This document shows, in pieces, positions 1 through 10,169 of a stretch of DNA of 64,000 nt. Position numbers and translations under genes: made by a program. Under the pieces are notes generated by a model. That model saw only the letters and a program-made list of their open reading frames with translations, made no database searches and had not been told where the DNA came from. The stretch is from NCBI GenBank assembly GCA_947561585.1, contig CANNZV010000424.1, forward strand, positions 16,957-80,956, given 5' to 3'. The first letter of the stretch is position 1. Each line of letters begins with the position of its first letter. Source of the stretch: Caprella mutica (Eukaryota > Arthropoda > Malacostraca > Amphipoda > Caprellidae).

Positions 1-1520
1 GTACCATCATTCTCTCTCTAACAAAGTGTCTGTATCATTATTTTCTCTCTTAACAAAGTGTCTGTACCATCATTTCTCTCTAACAAGGTGTCCTGTACCA
101 TCATTCTCTCTCTTAACAAAGTGTCTGTATCATCATTTCTCTCTCTAACAAGGTGTCTGTACCATCATTCTCTCTCTTAACAAAGTGTCCTGTATCATCA
201 TTTTCTCTCTTAACAAAGTGTCCTGTATCATCATTTTCTCTCTCTAACAAAGTGTCTGTACCATCATTCTCTCTAACAAGGTGTCTGTACCATCATTCTC
301 TCTCTTAACAAAAAAGTCTGTACCATCATTCTCTCTCTAACAAGGTGCCTGTACCATCATTCTCTCTCTTAACAAAGTGTCTGTACTGTCATTCTCTCTC
401 TAACGAGGTGTCTATATCATCATTTTCTCTCTTAACAAAGTGTCTGTACCATCATTCTCTCTAACAAGGTGTCTGTATCATTCATTCTCTCTCTAACAAG
501 GTGTCAGTTTCGTCATTCTCTCTCTAACAAGGTGTCTGTACCATCATTCTCTCTCTCAACAGAGTGTCTGTATTGTCATTCAATCTCTGGCATGGTGTCT
601 GTATCATCATTTTCTCTCTTTACAAAGTGTCTGTACCGTCATTCTCTCTAACAAGGTGTCTGTACCATCATTCTCTCTCTTAACAAAGTGTCTGTACCAT
701 CATTCTCTCTCTAACAAGGTGTCTGTAGCATCATTCTCTCTCTTAACAAAGTGTCTGTATTGTCATTCTCTCTCTAACGAGGTGTCTATATCATCATTTT
801 CTCTCTTAACAAAGTGTCTGTACCATCATTCTCTCTAACAAAGTGTCTGTACCATCATTCTCTCTCTTAACAAAGTGTCTGTACCATCATTCTCTCTCTA
901 ACAAGGTGTCTGTACCATCATTCTCTCTCTTAACAAAGTGTCTGTATTGTCATTCGTTCTCTAACGAGGTGTCTATATCATCATTTTCTCTCGTAACAAA
1001 GTGTCTGTATTGTCATTCAATCTCTGGCAAGGTGTCTGTATCATCATTTTCTCTCTTAACAAAGTGTCTGTACCATCATTCTCTCTCTTAACAAAGTGTC
1101 TGTATTGTCATTCTCTCTCTAACGAGGTGTCTATATCATCATTTTCTCTCGTAACAAAGTGTCTGTATTTTCATTCAATCTCTGGCAAGGTGTCTGTATC
1201 ATCATTTTCTCTCTTAACAAAGTGTCTGTACCATCATTCTCTCTCGTAACAAAGTGTCTGTATTGTCATTCTCTCTCTAACGAGGTGTCTATATAATCAT
1301 TTTCTCTCGTAACAAAGTGTCTGTATTGTCATTCAATCTCTGGCAAAGTGCCTATATCATCATTTTCTCTCTTAACAAAGTGTCTGTATTGTCATTCAAT
1401 CTCTGACAAGGTGTCTGTACCATCATTTTCTCTCTAACAAGGTGTCTGTACCATCATTTTCTCTCTTAACAAAGTGTCTGTATTGTCATTCAATCTCTGG
1501 CAAGGTGTCTGTACCATCAT
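1..1520. repeat. ~31-bp minisatellite array (block 1)
   Basis: Tandem units of 28-33 bp built on the core GTGTCTGTACCATCATTC followed by a CT run and TAACAAG. Main variants are TAACAAG, TTAACAAA and a third type with ATTGTCATTCAATCTCTGGCA in place of the CT run. Adjacent units often alternate to form ~63-bp dimers. A 63-bp dimer is 21 codons, so stop-free frames of 60-82 residues rich in SFSLLTKCLY appear. They shift frame whenever a unit changes length and have no start context, so I do not treat them as genes. Same family as the array at 35645-46480. Confidence 0.97.
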
Positions 1521-1825
1521 GTCGAAATATTCAATTTAATATGATCTCATCAGTGTCGAAATATCTACTTCCAATCAGTCTGGAACAATCTGTTCATCAG
1601 CAATTGATTCGAAAGTATGTCAAAATATTCACTCAGATATGATCTCATCTGTGTCAAAATATCTACTTCCAATAAATCTGAAACAATCTGTTTATCAGGA
1701 TTTGATTCGGAAGTATGTCGAAATATTCACTAAGATATGATCTCATCAGTGTCGAAATATCTACTCCCAATAAATTTGAAATACTCTTTTCATTAGAATT
1801 TGATTAGACAGTATGTCAAAAATTG
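1521..1825 (-). repeat. ~98-bp satellite block inside the minisatellite
   Basis: About three monomers carrying GTCGAAATATCTACTTCCAAT and CAATCTGTTCATCAG. They match the array at 47959-50620 in the same orientation and are the reverse complement of the units at 7766-8720. Both edges join directly to minisatellite units, so the block looks inserted by recombination between two satellite families. Confidence 0.9.
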
Positions 1826-2753
1826 TCTGTACCATCATTTTCTCTCTAACAAGGTGTCTGTACCATCATTCTCTCTCTTAACAAAGTGTCTGTACCATCA
1901 TTCTCTCTCTAACGAGGTGTCTATATCATCATTTTCTCTCTTTACAAAGTGTCCGTACCATCATTCTCTCTAACAAAGTGTCTGTACCATCATTCTCTCT
2001 CTTAACAAAGTGTCTGTACTATCATTCTCTCTCTAACAAGGTGTCTGTACCATCATTCTCTCTCTTAACAAAGTGTCTGTATTGTCATTCTCTCTCTAAC
2101 GAGGTGTCTATATCATCATTTTCTCTCTTAACAAGGTGTCTGTACCATCATTCTCTCTCTTAACAAAGTGTCTGTATTGTCATTCTCTCTCTAACGAGGT
2201 GTCTATATCATCATTTTCTCTCTTAACAAAGTGTCTGTACCATCATTCTCTCTAACAAAGTGTCTGTACCATCATTCTCTCTCTTAACAAAGTGTCTGTA
2301 CCATCATTCTCTCTCTAACAAGGTGTCTGTACCATCATTCTCTCTCTTAACAAAGTGTCTGTATTGTCATTCTCTCTCTAACGAGGTGTCTATATCATCA
2401 TTTTCTCTCGTAACAAAGTGTCTGTATTGTCATTCAATCTCTGGCAAGGTGTCTGTATCATCATTTTCTCTCTTAACAAAGTGTCTGTACCATCATTTTC
2501 TCTCTTAACAAAGTGTCTGTACCTTCATTCTCTCTCTTAACAAAGTGTCTGTATTGTCATTCAATCTCTGGCAAAGTGTCTATATCATCATTTTCTCTCT
2601 TAACAAAGTGTCTGTACCATCATTCTCTCTTAACAAAGTGTCTGTACCATCATTCTCTCTCTTAACAAAGTGTCTGTATTGTCATTCAATCTCTGGCAAG
2701 GTGTCTGTACCATCATTTTCTCTCTTAACATAGTGTCTGTACCATCATTCTCT
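1826..2753. repeat. ~31-bp minisatellite array (block 2)
   Basis: Continuation of the minisatellite of block 1 after the 98-bp satellite block, with the same unit variants. It ends at CATTCTCTATAAGTAC, where the single-copy segment begins. The array before copy 2 (ending 46480) stops at the same point of the unit, so the junction was duplicated along with the segment. Confidence 0.95.
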
Positions 2754-2774
2754 ATAAGTACTTTCTTCTTTCAG

Positions 2775-2843
2775 ATGTATCGCCTCATGTTCAGATCTGG
2801 CAAGGACAACACTACTATACTACTCTGCGATTCATTGGCTTGA
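2775..2843 (+). CDS. Possible short terminal exon (unrecognised)
   Basis: A pyrimidine tract ending CTTTCTTCTTTCAG directly precedes an open frame of 22 codons beginning MYRLMFRSGKDN and ending at TGA. The acceptor-like site is stronger than chance in this AT-rich DNA, and the frame is preserved in copy 2 (46500-46568) with one change (T to S). No family is recognised, and the upstream side is minisatellite, so any parent gene is not visible. It may be a gene fragment captured in the duplication, or chance. Confidence 0.2.
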   Translation: MYRLMFRSGKDNTTILLCDSLA

Positions 2844-3154
2844 TCATTTGTAGGAGATAAAAGATATTCGCTTGAGAACTATTTTAAACGTTTGCTTAAA
2901 ACTCGTCAGGAACTCCCACACATGCCATCGTTTTTTAGTCTTTAAAAGTGAGTTCAAAAATAGTTTATCATCTGGCTGGTTCATAAACGTTTACATTACG
3001 TCATTGACGTTAGTTAGAACTATCTTTTACTTGCCGTTGTCATCTGTATGAGAAACACCGAAGATTAGTTTTGCATAGTTTTCAGCACATTGTTTGTGCC
3101 TCAGATTCTTGTATTTTTATGCCGGTTTTTGTTTTGGTTCATTTTTTATTCCAG

Positions 3155-3274
3155 TTGTACGCAAAGCAAATAAGGAAAACTGGGAAAGTAAAAATAATTA
3201 TGAGTAACAGTAATGCTGTTAACAATTACACACAAAGACGGCTTGGTGAAGCTAATTCAAGTGATTTCACTTAA
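3155..3274 (+). CDS. Possible terminal exon or relic (unrecognised)
   Basis: A tract of Ts ending TTTATTCCAG resembles a 3' splice site and is followed by 39 codons (LYAKQIRKTGKVKII... ...RRLGEANSSDFT) and TAA. The open frame extends upstream to an ATG at 3071, but that part is hydrophobic and poor in coding character. Copy 2 (46881-47000) keeps the frame with one substitution (S to P). No homologue is recognised. This could be the last exon of a duplicated gene fragment; low certainty. Confidence 0.22.
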   Translation: MYAKQIRKTGKVKIIMSNSNAVNNYTQRRLGEANSSDFT

Positions 3275-3621
3275 TCATTTTATTGATTTGAATACTGCGT
3301 GTGTGCAATCTAAACATTCCAACAATTTACCTAGCTAGAACTGACTAAGAATGTTCATATTATGTTACTTTAGTAAATCTCTTAATATTTAGATGAGTTC
3401 ACATGTAGCTTCCCCCCCCCCCCCCATACTTCAATATTCTCTAGTAATTTATGTTTGTCATGTGTTCATTATTTAATTAAATACAGATTCAAGTGGTACA
3501 AGAACTTTTTAATTTTTCCTCATATTTTCACCTCATTGGTCTCTGTATTCAACCCTGTAGTATTATTTTTTTTCATTTTAAAATGGTAATAATTGGATCA
3601 TATAATTAGATCATATTTGGC
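3275..3621. other. Non-coding part of duplicated segment
   Basis: AT-rich sequence without an open frame of note. It contains a run of 15-16 C at about 3412, one base or so longer in the copy near 47138. Confidence 0.7.
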
Positions 3622-3904
3622 CAGGGGCGTATCTAGGATTCGGTCAAGGGGGGGGCACTTTTCAAATTTTTTAATGTTTCTGAAAAAAAATCTACGGATA
3701 ATTCCTCAGACTGGTCAGTTATTTGATTATTTTAATCGCTTTGAACATGCTTACACTGTGTTCCGTCAGAAGCGTTATTATTTAAATTGCGAAACGGTAG
3801 GAACTAGGAAGTCATTATGTTCATAAAGTATAAAGAATGGATTTTATTCTATTAATATTAGCATTTTTCTTAAACCTTAAAAATGTTTTTGAATTTGAGA
3901 AGAA

Positions 3905-5226
3905 ATGCATCGTCCTGTACTCTGTAGTTTGCCAAAAACACCTTCTTCTTCAACAATATGTCGAAAATTCATGCTGCACTCCATGACAAGTGGAAGGGCG
4001 GCTAGACCTAAATCTTACCACCTGAAAAAGTTCAGAACAGTTCGTGGTATATTCAATGAATCTGGTTCCATTCACAAGAAAAGCAAATGATAACAAAACC
4101 AAAAAGAACAGAAAAAGTGATTCAGGACGTGAAGAGTTTCTATGAAAATCCCCCAGAACCCCCAGTTTCTCAGCAGATTTCACCAACCATAACTCCGTTG
4201 TGAAGGATCGTCATGTACACTAATGAAAATCCCTGAAATATCAACGGAATAAATGATAGGTATGATGCTATGGTAATATCTTTGTTGCCATTATTAATTG
4301 TATGGATATAATCTTTCATGCATTCTTTGATGATGATGGCAACTTGTCATCGGTTAATGGTATTTCATATCTCAGATTGCTACAGGACACTATTTGGTGC
4401 TAGTTTGCTATGCGATCTGATCATCATTTACTGGTTTGGCATGAGATCTATTTAGAATTTATTAGTAAATATGAAAGATACAAACAGGTATACGAGATAC
4501 CAAATATATATAGTATTTTATTTCATCAAATAATTATATACCATTTACATATGCAAGGCCTTATTATGGAAATACTTCAAGAAAATGTCGTTATATAAAC
4601 TACCTCCTACCAAACTTATTTGAATAAAAAGTAAAAATAAGCAATTAATATCTGTTTTATTTTTATTTTTAATGAATTGTGACAATATTATCTCGTCTAT
4701 ATTGTTTGATTTGAATCACAGTTACTTAAAAAGAAAAATTATCATAATTATTAAAATAAAAATACTAATGCATTAACAGATCACATTAACCTCACAGATC
4801 ACATACCAAACTAGCACCCCTTATTTGGCCCATACTGCACCATTCTGCATCTCGTTCTTCACTTTGGCGGATGCAAGACGGCGCTCCACCACATTGAACA
4901 AATGCAGTTGTAGAAATTCTCATTGAAAAGGTTAGAGGTCGATTCATTAGCAGAAGAACAGAAAATTCCTGGCCAGCACACAATCAATTTCTCAACCCTT
5001 TGGATTTTCACTTCTTGGCTGCTGCACAAACTGGAGTTTATATATGAAAAAGAATATTCCATTGTGTCTCTTATACAAAGTGTTTAAAGTTTCGCTGAAA
5101 GGTATAACCCGGAGACCACTAAGAAATTTGGAAGAATGTTTCGAAGTTTGCTTCGTTCTGTCTTCAGGCTGGAGGAGGTCATTTTCAACGACTTCTGCAG
5201 GGCCACAGAAGATGTGGTTTATATGA
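3905..5226 (+). pseudogene. Mariner/IS630-like transposase fossil, left arm
   Basis: Fragments of one transposase in order. At 4033-4085 a helix-turn-helix tail reads VRGIFNESGSIHKK, as in mariner/IS630 N-termini (usual form V..F..TGSV..K). At 4871-4900 the frame reads MQDGAPPH followed by a stop and TNAV, the signature around the second catalytic aspartate. It continues with FISRRTENSWPA and LNPLDF, where the final catalytic D of the xPLDF motif is still present, and ends near 5226. Stops, frameshifts and a 423-bp MITE at 4398-4820 break it. An inverted copy lies in the right arm. Family assignment rests on motifs I read by eye; exact clade is unknown. Confidence 0.7.
4398..4820. mobile_element. 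Nested MITE, 423 bp, in the left arm
   Basis: Ends form inverted repeats: TGCTAGTTTGCTATGCGATC at the left pairs with the right end, which read inward is GTGCTAGTTTGGTATGTGAT. The insert is absent from the right arm, which reads straight through CACTTTATTTGGCCCAG, so its boundaries are supported by comparison. Flanks are TATTTGG at 4391-4397 and TTATTTGG at 4821-4828, a 7-8 bp target duplication. Superfamily is probably hAT by duplication length, but the termini are not diagnostic. The interior is AT-rich with no transposase. Confidence 0.7.
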
Positions 5227-5699
5227 TGTTAGCCATATATATAGGACAATAAATGTTCAATAATAATACTTTCTTATCCATCAAAGTGGTGTATCTATGA
5301 TGACAGTTGATGCATTAGAAGTGCTTCTAATTCGCAATTTAAAAGTGTCGTTTCTGATGGAACACAGTGTGTCAGTGGATGTATTGTATAGTGACTGTAG
5401 TCCATAAGCTCTATATCAAGTCTAATAGACTGATAGTTATTAACTTAATCATAATATTCAATCATGGGCTGCAGCAAAAATGATCAAAACCATACTGCTA
5501 CACTGTGTTTTATCAGATAACGTAATATTTTAATTGCGAATTAGAAAAACTTAAAAATAAGTCAAAAACCATTATAGATGCATCACTTTGAAGGAAAAGA
5601 AAGGATTTTTATTATTATTAAACATTTATTGTCTTATATCTTATGAGGCACATCTCCTGAGGTCCTACAAATTTAAAACTAGTTGAAAATGACCCCCTC
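5227..5699. other. Centre of the palindromic element
   Basis: Continues both arms (for example ACAATAAATGTTCAATAATA at 5247 pairs with the sequence ending near 5632). A spacer of about 125 bp at 5372-5496 is the hairpin loop. No gene seen. Confidence 0.7.
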
Positions 5700-6660
5700 C
5701 GATGTGAAGACAGAACGATGCACGTTTCAGAACATTCTTGCATACTTTCTTGAGAGTCTTCTTGTTATATTTTTGAGCGGAGATTTGAGCACATTGTATA
5801 AGAGACTCATTGGGATTTTTTTTATATGTAAACTTATAAACTCGAGTTTGTGCAGCAGCCCATATGCAAAAGGTCCAAAGAGTTGAGATCTGGACTGTGT
5901 GCTGACCAGGAAATTTATTTCCGTACTTCTGCTAATCATTCGAACTCGAAACTTTTTCTTAAATTCTAGAGCTGCATTTGTATAATGTGGTCTTGAAGTG
6001 AAGAAGTTGCAGGCTGGGCCAAATAAAGTGCTGGAGCAATCAGAGTTTTGAAAACCATTAACTGGTAATAAGTTGACATATTCGTTAAGGAATGCTTGAA
6101 CAATTGGAACCATTCCATTAATAATTGCAACGAAGATCATTACCTTAGAATCATACCTATCATTTGTTTTCCAGATATTTCGAAGATTTTCATTCGTATT
6201 TTTTTGATGGAGGCAAATTAACTTCTAGTCTGTCCAAGCGATTCAATTGGCAATGTTGATGGTTGCTGCATAATCCACTTACAAAACCACTATTTATGTG
6301 GTTTTCGTTAATGGTCGAACTGAAGTTCAATGATAAAAACGGAAACTAAATGAATGTATGACGATCCTCCACCACGTGGTTTTGGTGTGGATGAAATCTG
6401 CTGTAAAGCTTTTCTGAGAAAAAAACTAGTGATTTCTTCAAAGAAACTTCAAAGTTTGTGCTTTTCTGGTATTGTTTTCATTTGTTTTTTCTTGTGAATA
6501 GAACCAGTTTCATTGAATAGACCACGAAGTTTTTGAACTTTTTCAAGTGGTAAGATTTAGCCACTCTTCCACATATCTTGGGAGAGCATGAATTTTCTGC
6601 GTACTGTTGAAAAAGAAGGTGTTTTGGCAAACTACAGCTTACATGACGATGCATTTCTTC
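5700..6660 (-). pseudogene. Mariner/IS630-like transposase fossil, right arm
   Basis: Inverted counterpart of the left-arm fossil. On the minus strand, 6370-6660 carries the N-terminal region, and 5727-6140 is an open frame of 137 residues with RPHYTNAALEFKKKF, FLVSTQSRSQLF, YGLLHKLEF and LKNITRRLSRKYARMF. These align by eye with the xPPHxTNAVxExL, SPDLxPLDF, WGxLKxxVY and RRLxxxxxRM blocks of mariner-like transposases. Here the PLD aspartate region has become QLFGP and the QDGA motif TSRP, so catalytic residues kept in the left arm are lost here. A dead copy. Confidence 0.68.
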
Positions 6661-7113
6661 TCAAATTCAAAAATATTTTTAGATTGAAAAACGAAGCTAA
6701 TATTAATAGGGTGATAGAAATCCACTCTCTATAGACAAAATGGCTTTTACATAACACGACTTGAAGCAATTTAATTTCTCCCATTTCGCAATTTAATAAT
6801 GACGATTTTGATAGAAAACAGTGTTCAAGCATGTCAAAAGCAATTAAAAATAATCAAATAATTGACATTTCTTCAATTTGGAGGTAATCCATATATTTTT
6901 TATTAATCCGTAGATTTATTTTTAAAAAGTTCAGACCTCAAGGGGGGGGCATCTGCCCCAAATGCCCCCCCTTGTATACGCGCCTGTATTTGGCTGAATA
7001 TTTTGACATAAACTTTTAACCTGTTACTGATGAACTAAATGTATTATATTACCTAGACATCGATATCTCAACACTGTTTGCATCATGTTTGGCTGAAAAT
7101 TTAAACATGACTT

Positions 7114-7300
7114 TTCATTCATGCACTCATCGAGAGAGGTCCGATAATACACATCGGGCCGCAACCAATGCAGCAATTGCTGCATTGGTTTCGGCCCGCA
7201 TTTCATGCATGCACTCATCAAGACAGGTAATGCCGATAATACACTAGCAGCAATTGCTGCATTGGTTGCGGCCCTCAATTCATGCAGGTCGCCAAATGGT
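7114..7300. repeat. Direct repeats with a palindrome core
   Basis: Two units 88 bp apart begin CATGCACTCATCGAGA (7120 and 7208). Each carries the perfect palindrome GCAGCAATTGCTGC flanked by inverted CCAATG/CATTGG and, in the first unit, GGGCCGCAAC against GTTTCGGCCC, so it can form a hairpin of ~20 bp per arm. Copy 2 has three units (47475, 47563, 47640). More GC-rich than its surroundings. Confidence 0.85.
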
Positions 7301-7474
7301 AGTTTTCAGGCAGCAATGACTGCCATTTTCGGAGATCCAACATGTTGGATTCACCCTGCACTCAGGGCAGCATTCAGTGCGGTTGAGCCGGAAGGTACGT
7401 ATTGCTCCTTGTCGCTCCTCAATATGTTTTCACCAGAATTTGAGTGGAAAATACTCAAATCCTCAACGAGGTAA
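7205..7474 (+). CDS. Unrecognised 89-residue open frame
   Basis: An ATG-initiated frame with alanine-rich N-terminus (NTLAAIAALVAALNS), then SFQAAMTAIFGDPTCW and a C-terminal SPEFEWKILKSST. The N-terminus is translated from the palindrome repeat and the last codons run into AACGAG|GTAACTG, which resembles a splice donor. Copy 2 (47637-47906) preserves the frame with three substitutions in 270 bp, one non-synonymous (R to S). That is too few to show selection. No family recognised. May be an exon or a chance frame in a repeat. Confidence 0.2.
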   Translation: MHALIKTGNADNTLAAIAALVAALNSCRSPNGSFQAAMTAIFGDPTCWIHPALRAAFSAVEPEGTYCSLSLLNMFSPEFEWKILKSSTR

Positions 7475-7521
7475 CTGCTGTAGTACAAACTTTAGTGTAT
7501 TAGGTGTAGGGGTTAGATTAA

Positions 7522-7765
7522 TTAGAGATCGATATCTCAACATTGATTAGATCATATTTGGCTGATTATTTCGACACAAACTTTGAACCTGTTCCTGATG
7601 AGCTAAATGTGTTAGATTAACTAGAGATTGATATTACGACACTGATTAGCTAGATCATTTTTGGAAAATTATCTAACACTAAAATCAATTATTTTTTAAT
7701 CAATTAAATTATAAATAGTTGAGGATTATTAATGCTATAATATTAGTCGCTGTGCTAAAAGAGGG
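7522..7765 (+). repeat. 99-bp satellite monomers (degenerate)
   Basis: Two units starting TTAGAGATCGATATCTCAAC and CTAGAGATTGATATTACGAC, then an AT-rich junction. Same subfamily as 8833-9265. The 99-bp and 98-bp subfamilies align along their length (shared GATCATATTTG and ATTTCGACA blocks), so they are diverged branches of one satellite. Confidence 0.88.
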
Positions 7766-8720
7766 TGAAAGTTTATGCCACTTAATATCATATTTGAGTG
7801 TATATTTCGACTTATTTTCGGATCAAAATTCGATGAACAGATTGTTTCAGATTTATTGGTAGCAGATATTTCGATACTGATAAGATCATATCTGAGTGAA
7901 TATTTCGACATACTTTATGATCAAATGCAGATGAACTTTTTGATTCAGATTTATTGAATATAGTAGATATTTCGACACTGATGATATCATATTTGAGTGA
8001 ATATTTCGACTTATTTACGGATCAAATGACGATGAACAGATTACTTAAGATTTATTGGAAGTAGATATTTGACACTGATGAGAACAAATTTGAGTGAATA
8101 TTTCGACATATTTTCGGATCAAATGCTGATGAACAGATCGTTCCAGATTCATTGGAAGTAGATATTTCGACACTGATAAGATAATATTTGAGTGAATATT
8201 TCGACATACTTTCGGATCAAATGCCGATGAACAGATTATTCTTTTTTATTGGAAGTAGATATTTTGACACTGACGAGAACAATTTTGAGTGAATTTTTGA
8301 CATACTTTCAAATCAAATACCGATGAACAGATTGTTTCAGATTTATTGGAAGTAGATATATCGACATTGATGAGATCATATCTGAGTGAATATTTCGAAA
8401 TACTTTCAAATCAAATCCTGATGAATAGATTGCTTAAGATATATTGGAAGTAGATATTTCGACACTGATGTGATCAAATTTAAATGAATTTTCGACATAC
8501 TGTCGAATCAATTACTAATGAACTAGAGTGTTTCAGATTTATTGGAAGAAGATATTTCGACACTGATAAGATAATATTTGAGTGAATATTTCGACATATT
8601 TTAGGATCAAATGATGATGAACAGATTGTTTCAGATTTATTGGAAGTAGATATTTCGACACTGATGATATCATATTTGAGTGAATATTTCGACTCATTTT
8701 CGGATCAATTATATGTATTT
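7766..8720 (+). repeat. ~98-bp satellite array, forward orientation
   Basis: About ten diverged monomers with the blocks GATCATATTTGAGTGAATAT, TTCGACATACTTTCGGATCA, GATGAACAGATTGTTTCAGA and TTGGAAGTAGATATTTCGAC. This is the reverse complement of the array at 47959-50620. Short open frames within it are repeat artefacts. Confidence 0.95.
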
Positions 8721-8769
8721 CACCATATCGATTTTATAGTGTTAAATAGTTTATTTACCTACATTCTTA

Positions 8770-8832
8770 ATTCTCAGCGAGGTAACTGCTGTAGTACAAA
8801 CTTTAGTGTATTAGGTGCAGGGGTTAGATAAA
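8770..8832 (+). repeat. Short duplicated segment
   Basis: GCGAGGTAACTGCTGTAGTA and the following ~40 bp match 7469-7520 and 47898-47950. It leads again into 99-bp monomers, so the segment-satellite junction itself has been duplicated within copy 1. Confidence 0.85.
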
Positions 8833-9265
8833 CTAGAGATCGATATCTCAACATAGATTAGATCATATTTGGCTGATTATTTCGACACAAACTTTGAACC
8901 TGTTGCTGATGAGCTAAATGTTTTAGATAAACTAGAGATCGATATCTCAACATTGATTAGATCATATTTGGCTGATTATTTCGACACAAACTTTGAACCT
9001 GTTCCTGATGAGCTAAATGTGTTAGATTAATTAGAGATCGATATCTCAACATTGATTAGATCATATTTGGCTGATTATTTCAACACAAACTTTGAACCTG
9101 TTCCTGATGAGCTAAATGTGTTAGATTAACTAGAGATCGATATCTCAACATTGATTAGATTATATTTGGCTGATTATTTCGACACAAACTTTGAACCTGT
9201 TCCTGATGAGCTAAATGTGTTAGATTAACTAGAGATCGATATTACGACACTGATTAGCTAGATCA
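8833..9265 (+). repeat. 99-bp satellite array
   Basis: Four full monomers start at 8833, 8932, 9031 and 9130 with exact 99-bp spacing (TAGAGATCGATATCTCAACA, GCTGATTATTTCGACACAAA, CTTTGAACCTGTTCCTGATG), and a fifth, partial, starts at 9229. Neighbours are nearly identical, so this is a recent local amplification. Confidence 0.96.
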
Positions 9266-9486
9266 CAAATGGATAAACTTATTAGAAACGTTTATATACT
9301 TTTAGAAACAATTACTCTCTTAAAAGAAGGCCAAAAACTTATTGTCTGTTTAAAAATCTAAATTTGAAATCAAAACAAAGAGTGTACAATCTTCTTTCTT
9401 AGCGTCAGGTTGGAGATTCGCTCGATTGTTGCTCACAGAGTATTAAAAAACTTTAAAAGCAAATAATAAAATATATACTGAACCGA
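9266..9486. other. AT-rich spacer
   Basis: Single-copy AT-rich DNA before the P-like element. No feature seen. Confidence 0.6.
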
Positions 9487-10065
9487 ATTGTATCATGGCC
9501 GTCTATAGTTTATCAGGCCAGCTCATCATGGCGTTTATAGTTCAATCAGCTGTTCAATGTGGTCCTATGATATCCAATTAATGTCGCTAAAATTAATGGA
9601 TAAAGATGGCGCGCAACATATTTTCTTCGGTTTTTATGCCATTGCACTCTTCATGATGGTTTTTTCCCCTTGTGCTTTTCATGATGTAAATTAAGGAATG
9701 TTCCGGATTATTTGCAATCAAAATTATGTGAATTTATTCATTATAATATATATAAAAGTGGTTTTTAACTGAACGAATTGCACAGCAGTGACAGCACCGG
9801 AGGCAAATCAGAGACTCGGAAGTTATTATAATATGATAATGATCCTTGTTAGGATTTAAACATTTCTTCTTGTGTTGTTTTGTTAACTAAGTTCTCTAGT
9901 TAGTTTGTTAATTAGGGCTGATATGCCTAATTGAGTGATAATTTTGTAGCCTTCAGCACTGCCTAGGCAGCTAGGCTATAGATTCCAATTTGGAATATTT
10001 TCCAAGTCTATCTTGACATAAATCTGAGCCTAACTTTAGGAATTTTAGATCTCTGAGGGAGATCT

Positions 10066-10165
10066 TGATTTAATTCCTATGTTACCATTAAATTAGCTGA
10101 GGGTGACATTGATTTAATTCCTATGTTACCATTAAATTAGCTGAGGGTGACATTGAATTAATTAA
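10066..10165. repeat. 44-bp tandem repeat
   Basis: Two and a half units starting GATTTAATTCCTATGTTACC and containing TTAGCTGAGGGTGACATT, spaced 44 bp. Confidence 0.85.
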
Positions 10166-10169
10166 TTAA

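Larger units (their letters stand above)
3622..6986. mobile_element. hAT-like palindromic (foldback) transposon, 3,365 bp
   Basis: The left end reads CAGGGGCGTATCTAGGATT and the right end, read inward, CAGGCGCGTATACAAGG, the CAGGGGCGTA-type terminus of many hAT elements. Both ends are flanked by the 8-bp repeat TATTTGGC (3614-3621 and 6987-6994), the hAT target-duplication length. The same site in copy 2 of the segmental duplication (near 47347) is empty with one TATTTGGC-like sequence. The whole element is an imperfect palindrome: 3622-~5371 pairs with ~5497-6986 in reverse complement, leaving a loop of ~125 bp. Each arm carries fossils of a mariner/IS630-type transposase rather than a hAT transposase, so the element is non-autonomous and probably formed by inverted duplication of a hAT-ended sequence that had acquired a mariner-like element. 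Confidence 0.85.
2754..7530. repeat. Segmental duplication, copy 1
   Basis: Nearly identical to 46481-47958 except for the 3,365-bp transposon at 3622-6986 and one 77-bp repeat unit missing from the palindrome region. The few differences seen are single substitutions (for example ACACTACT against ACTCTACT near 2810), a different poly-C length near 3415 and one extra base near 3007. Both copies follow minisatellite and precede 98/99-bp satellite, but the satellite next to copy 2 is in the opposite orientation. Confidence 0.93.

Noticed and set aside
7205..7474. 89-residue frame as a conserved protein
   Set aside because: Kept only as a low-confidence feature: only three differences between copies, and its start lies in a repeat unit.
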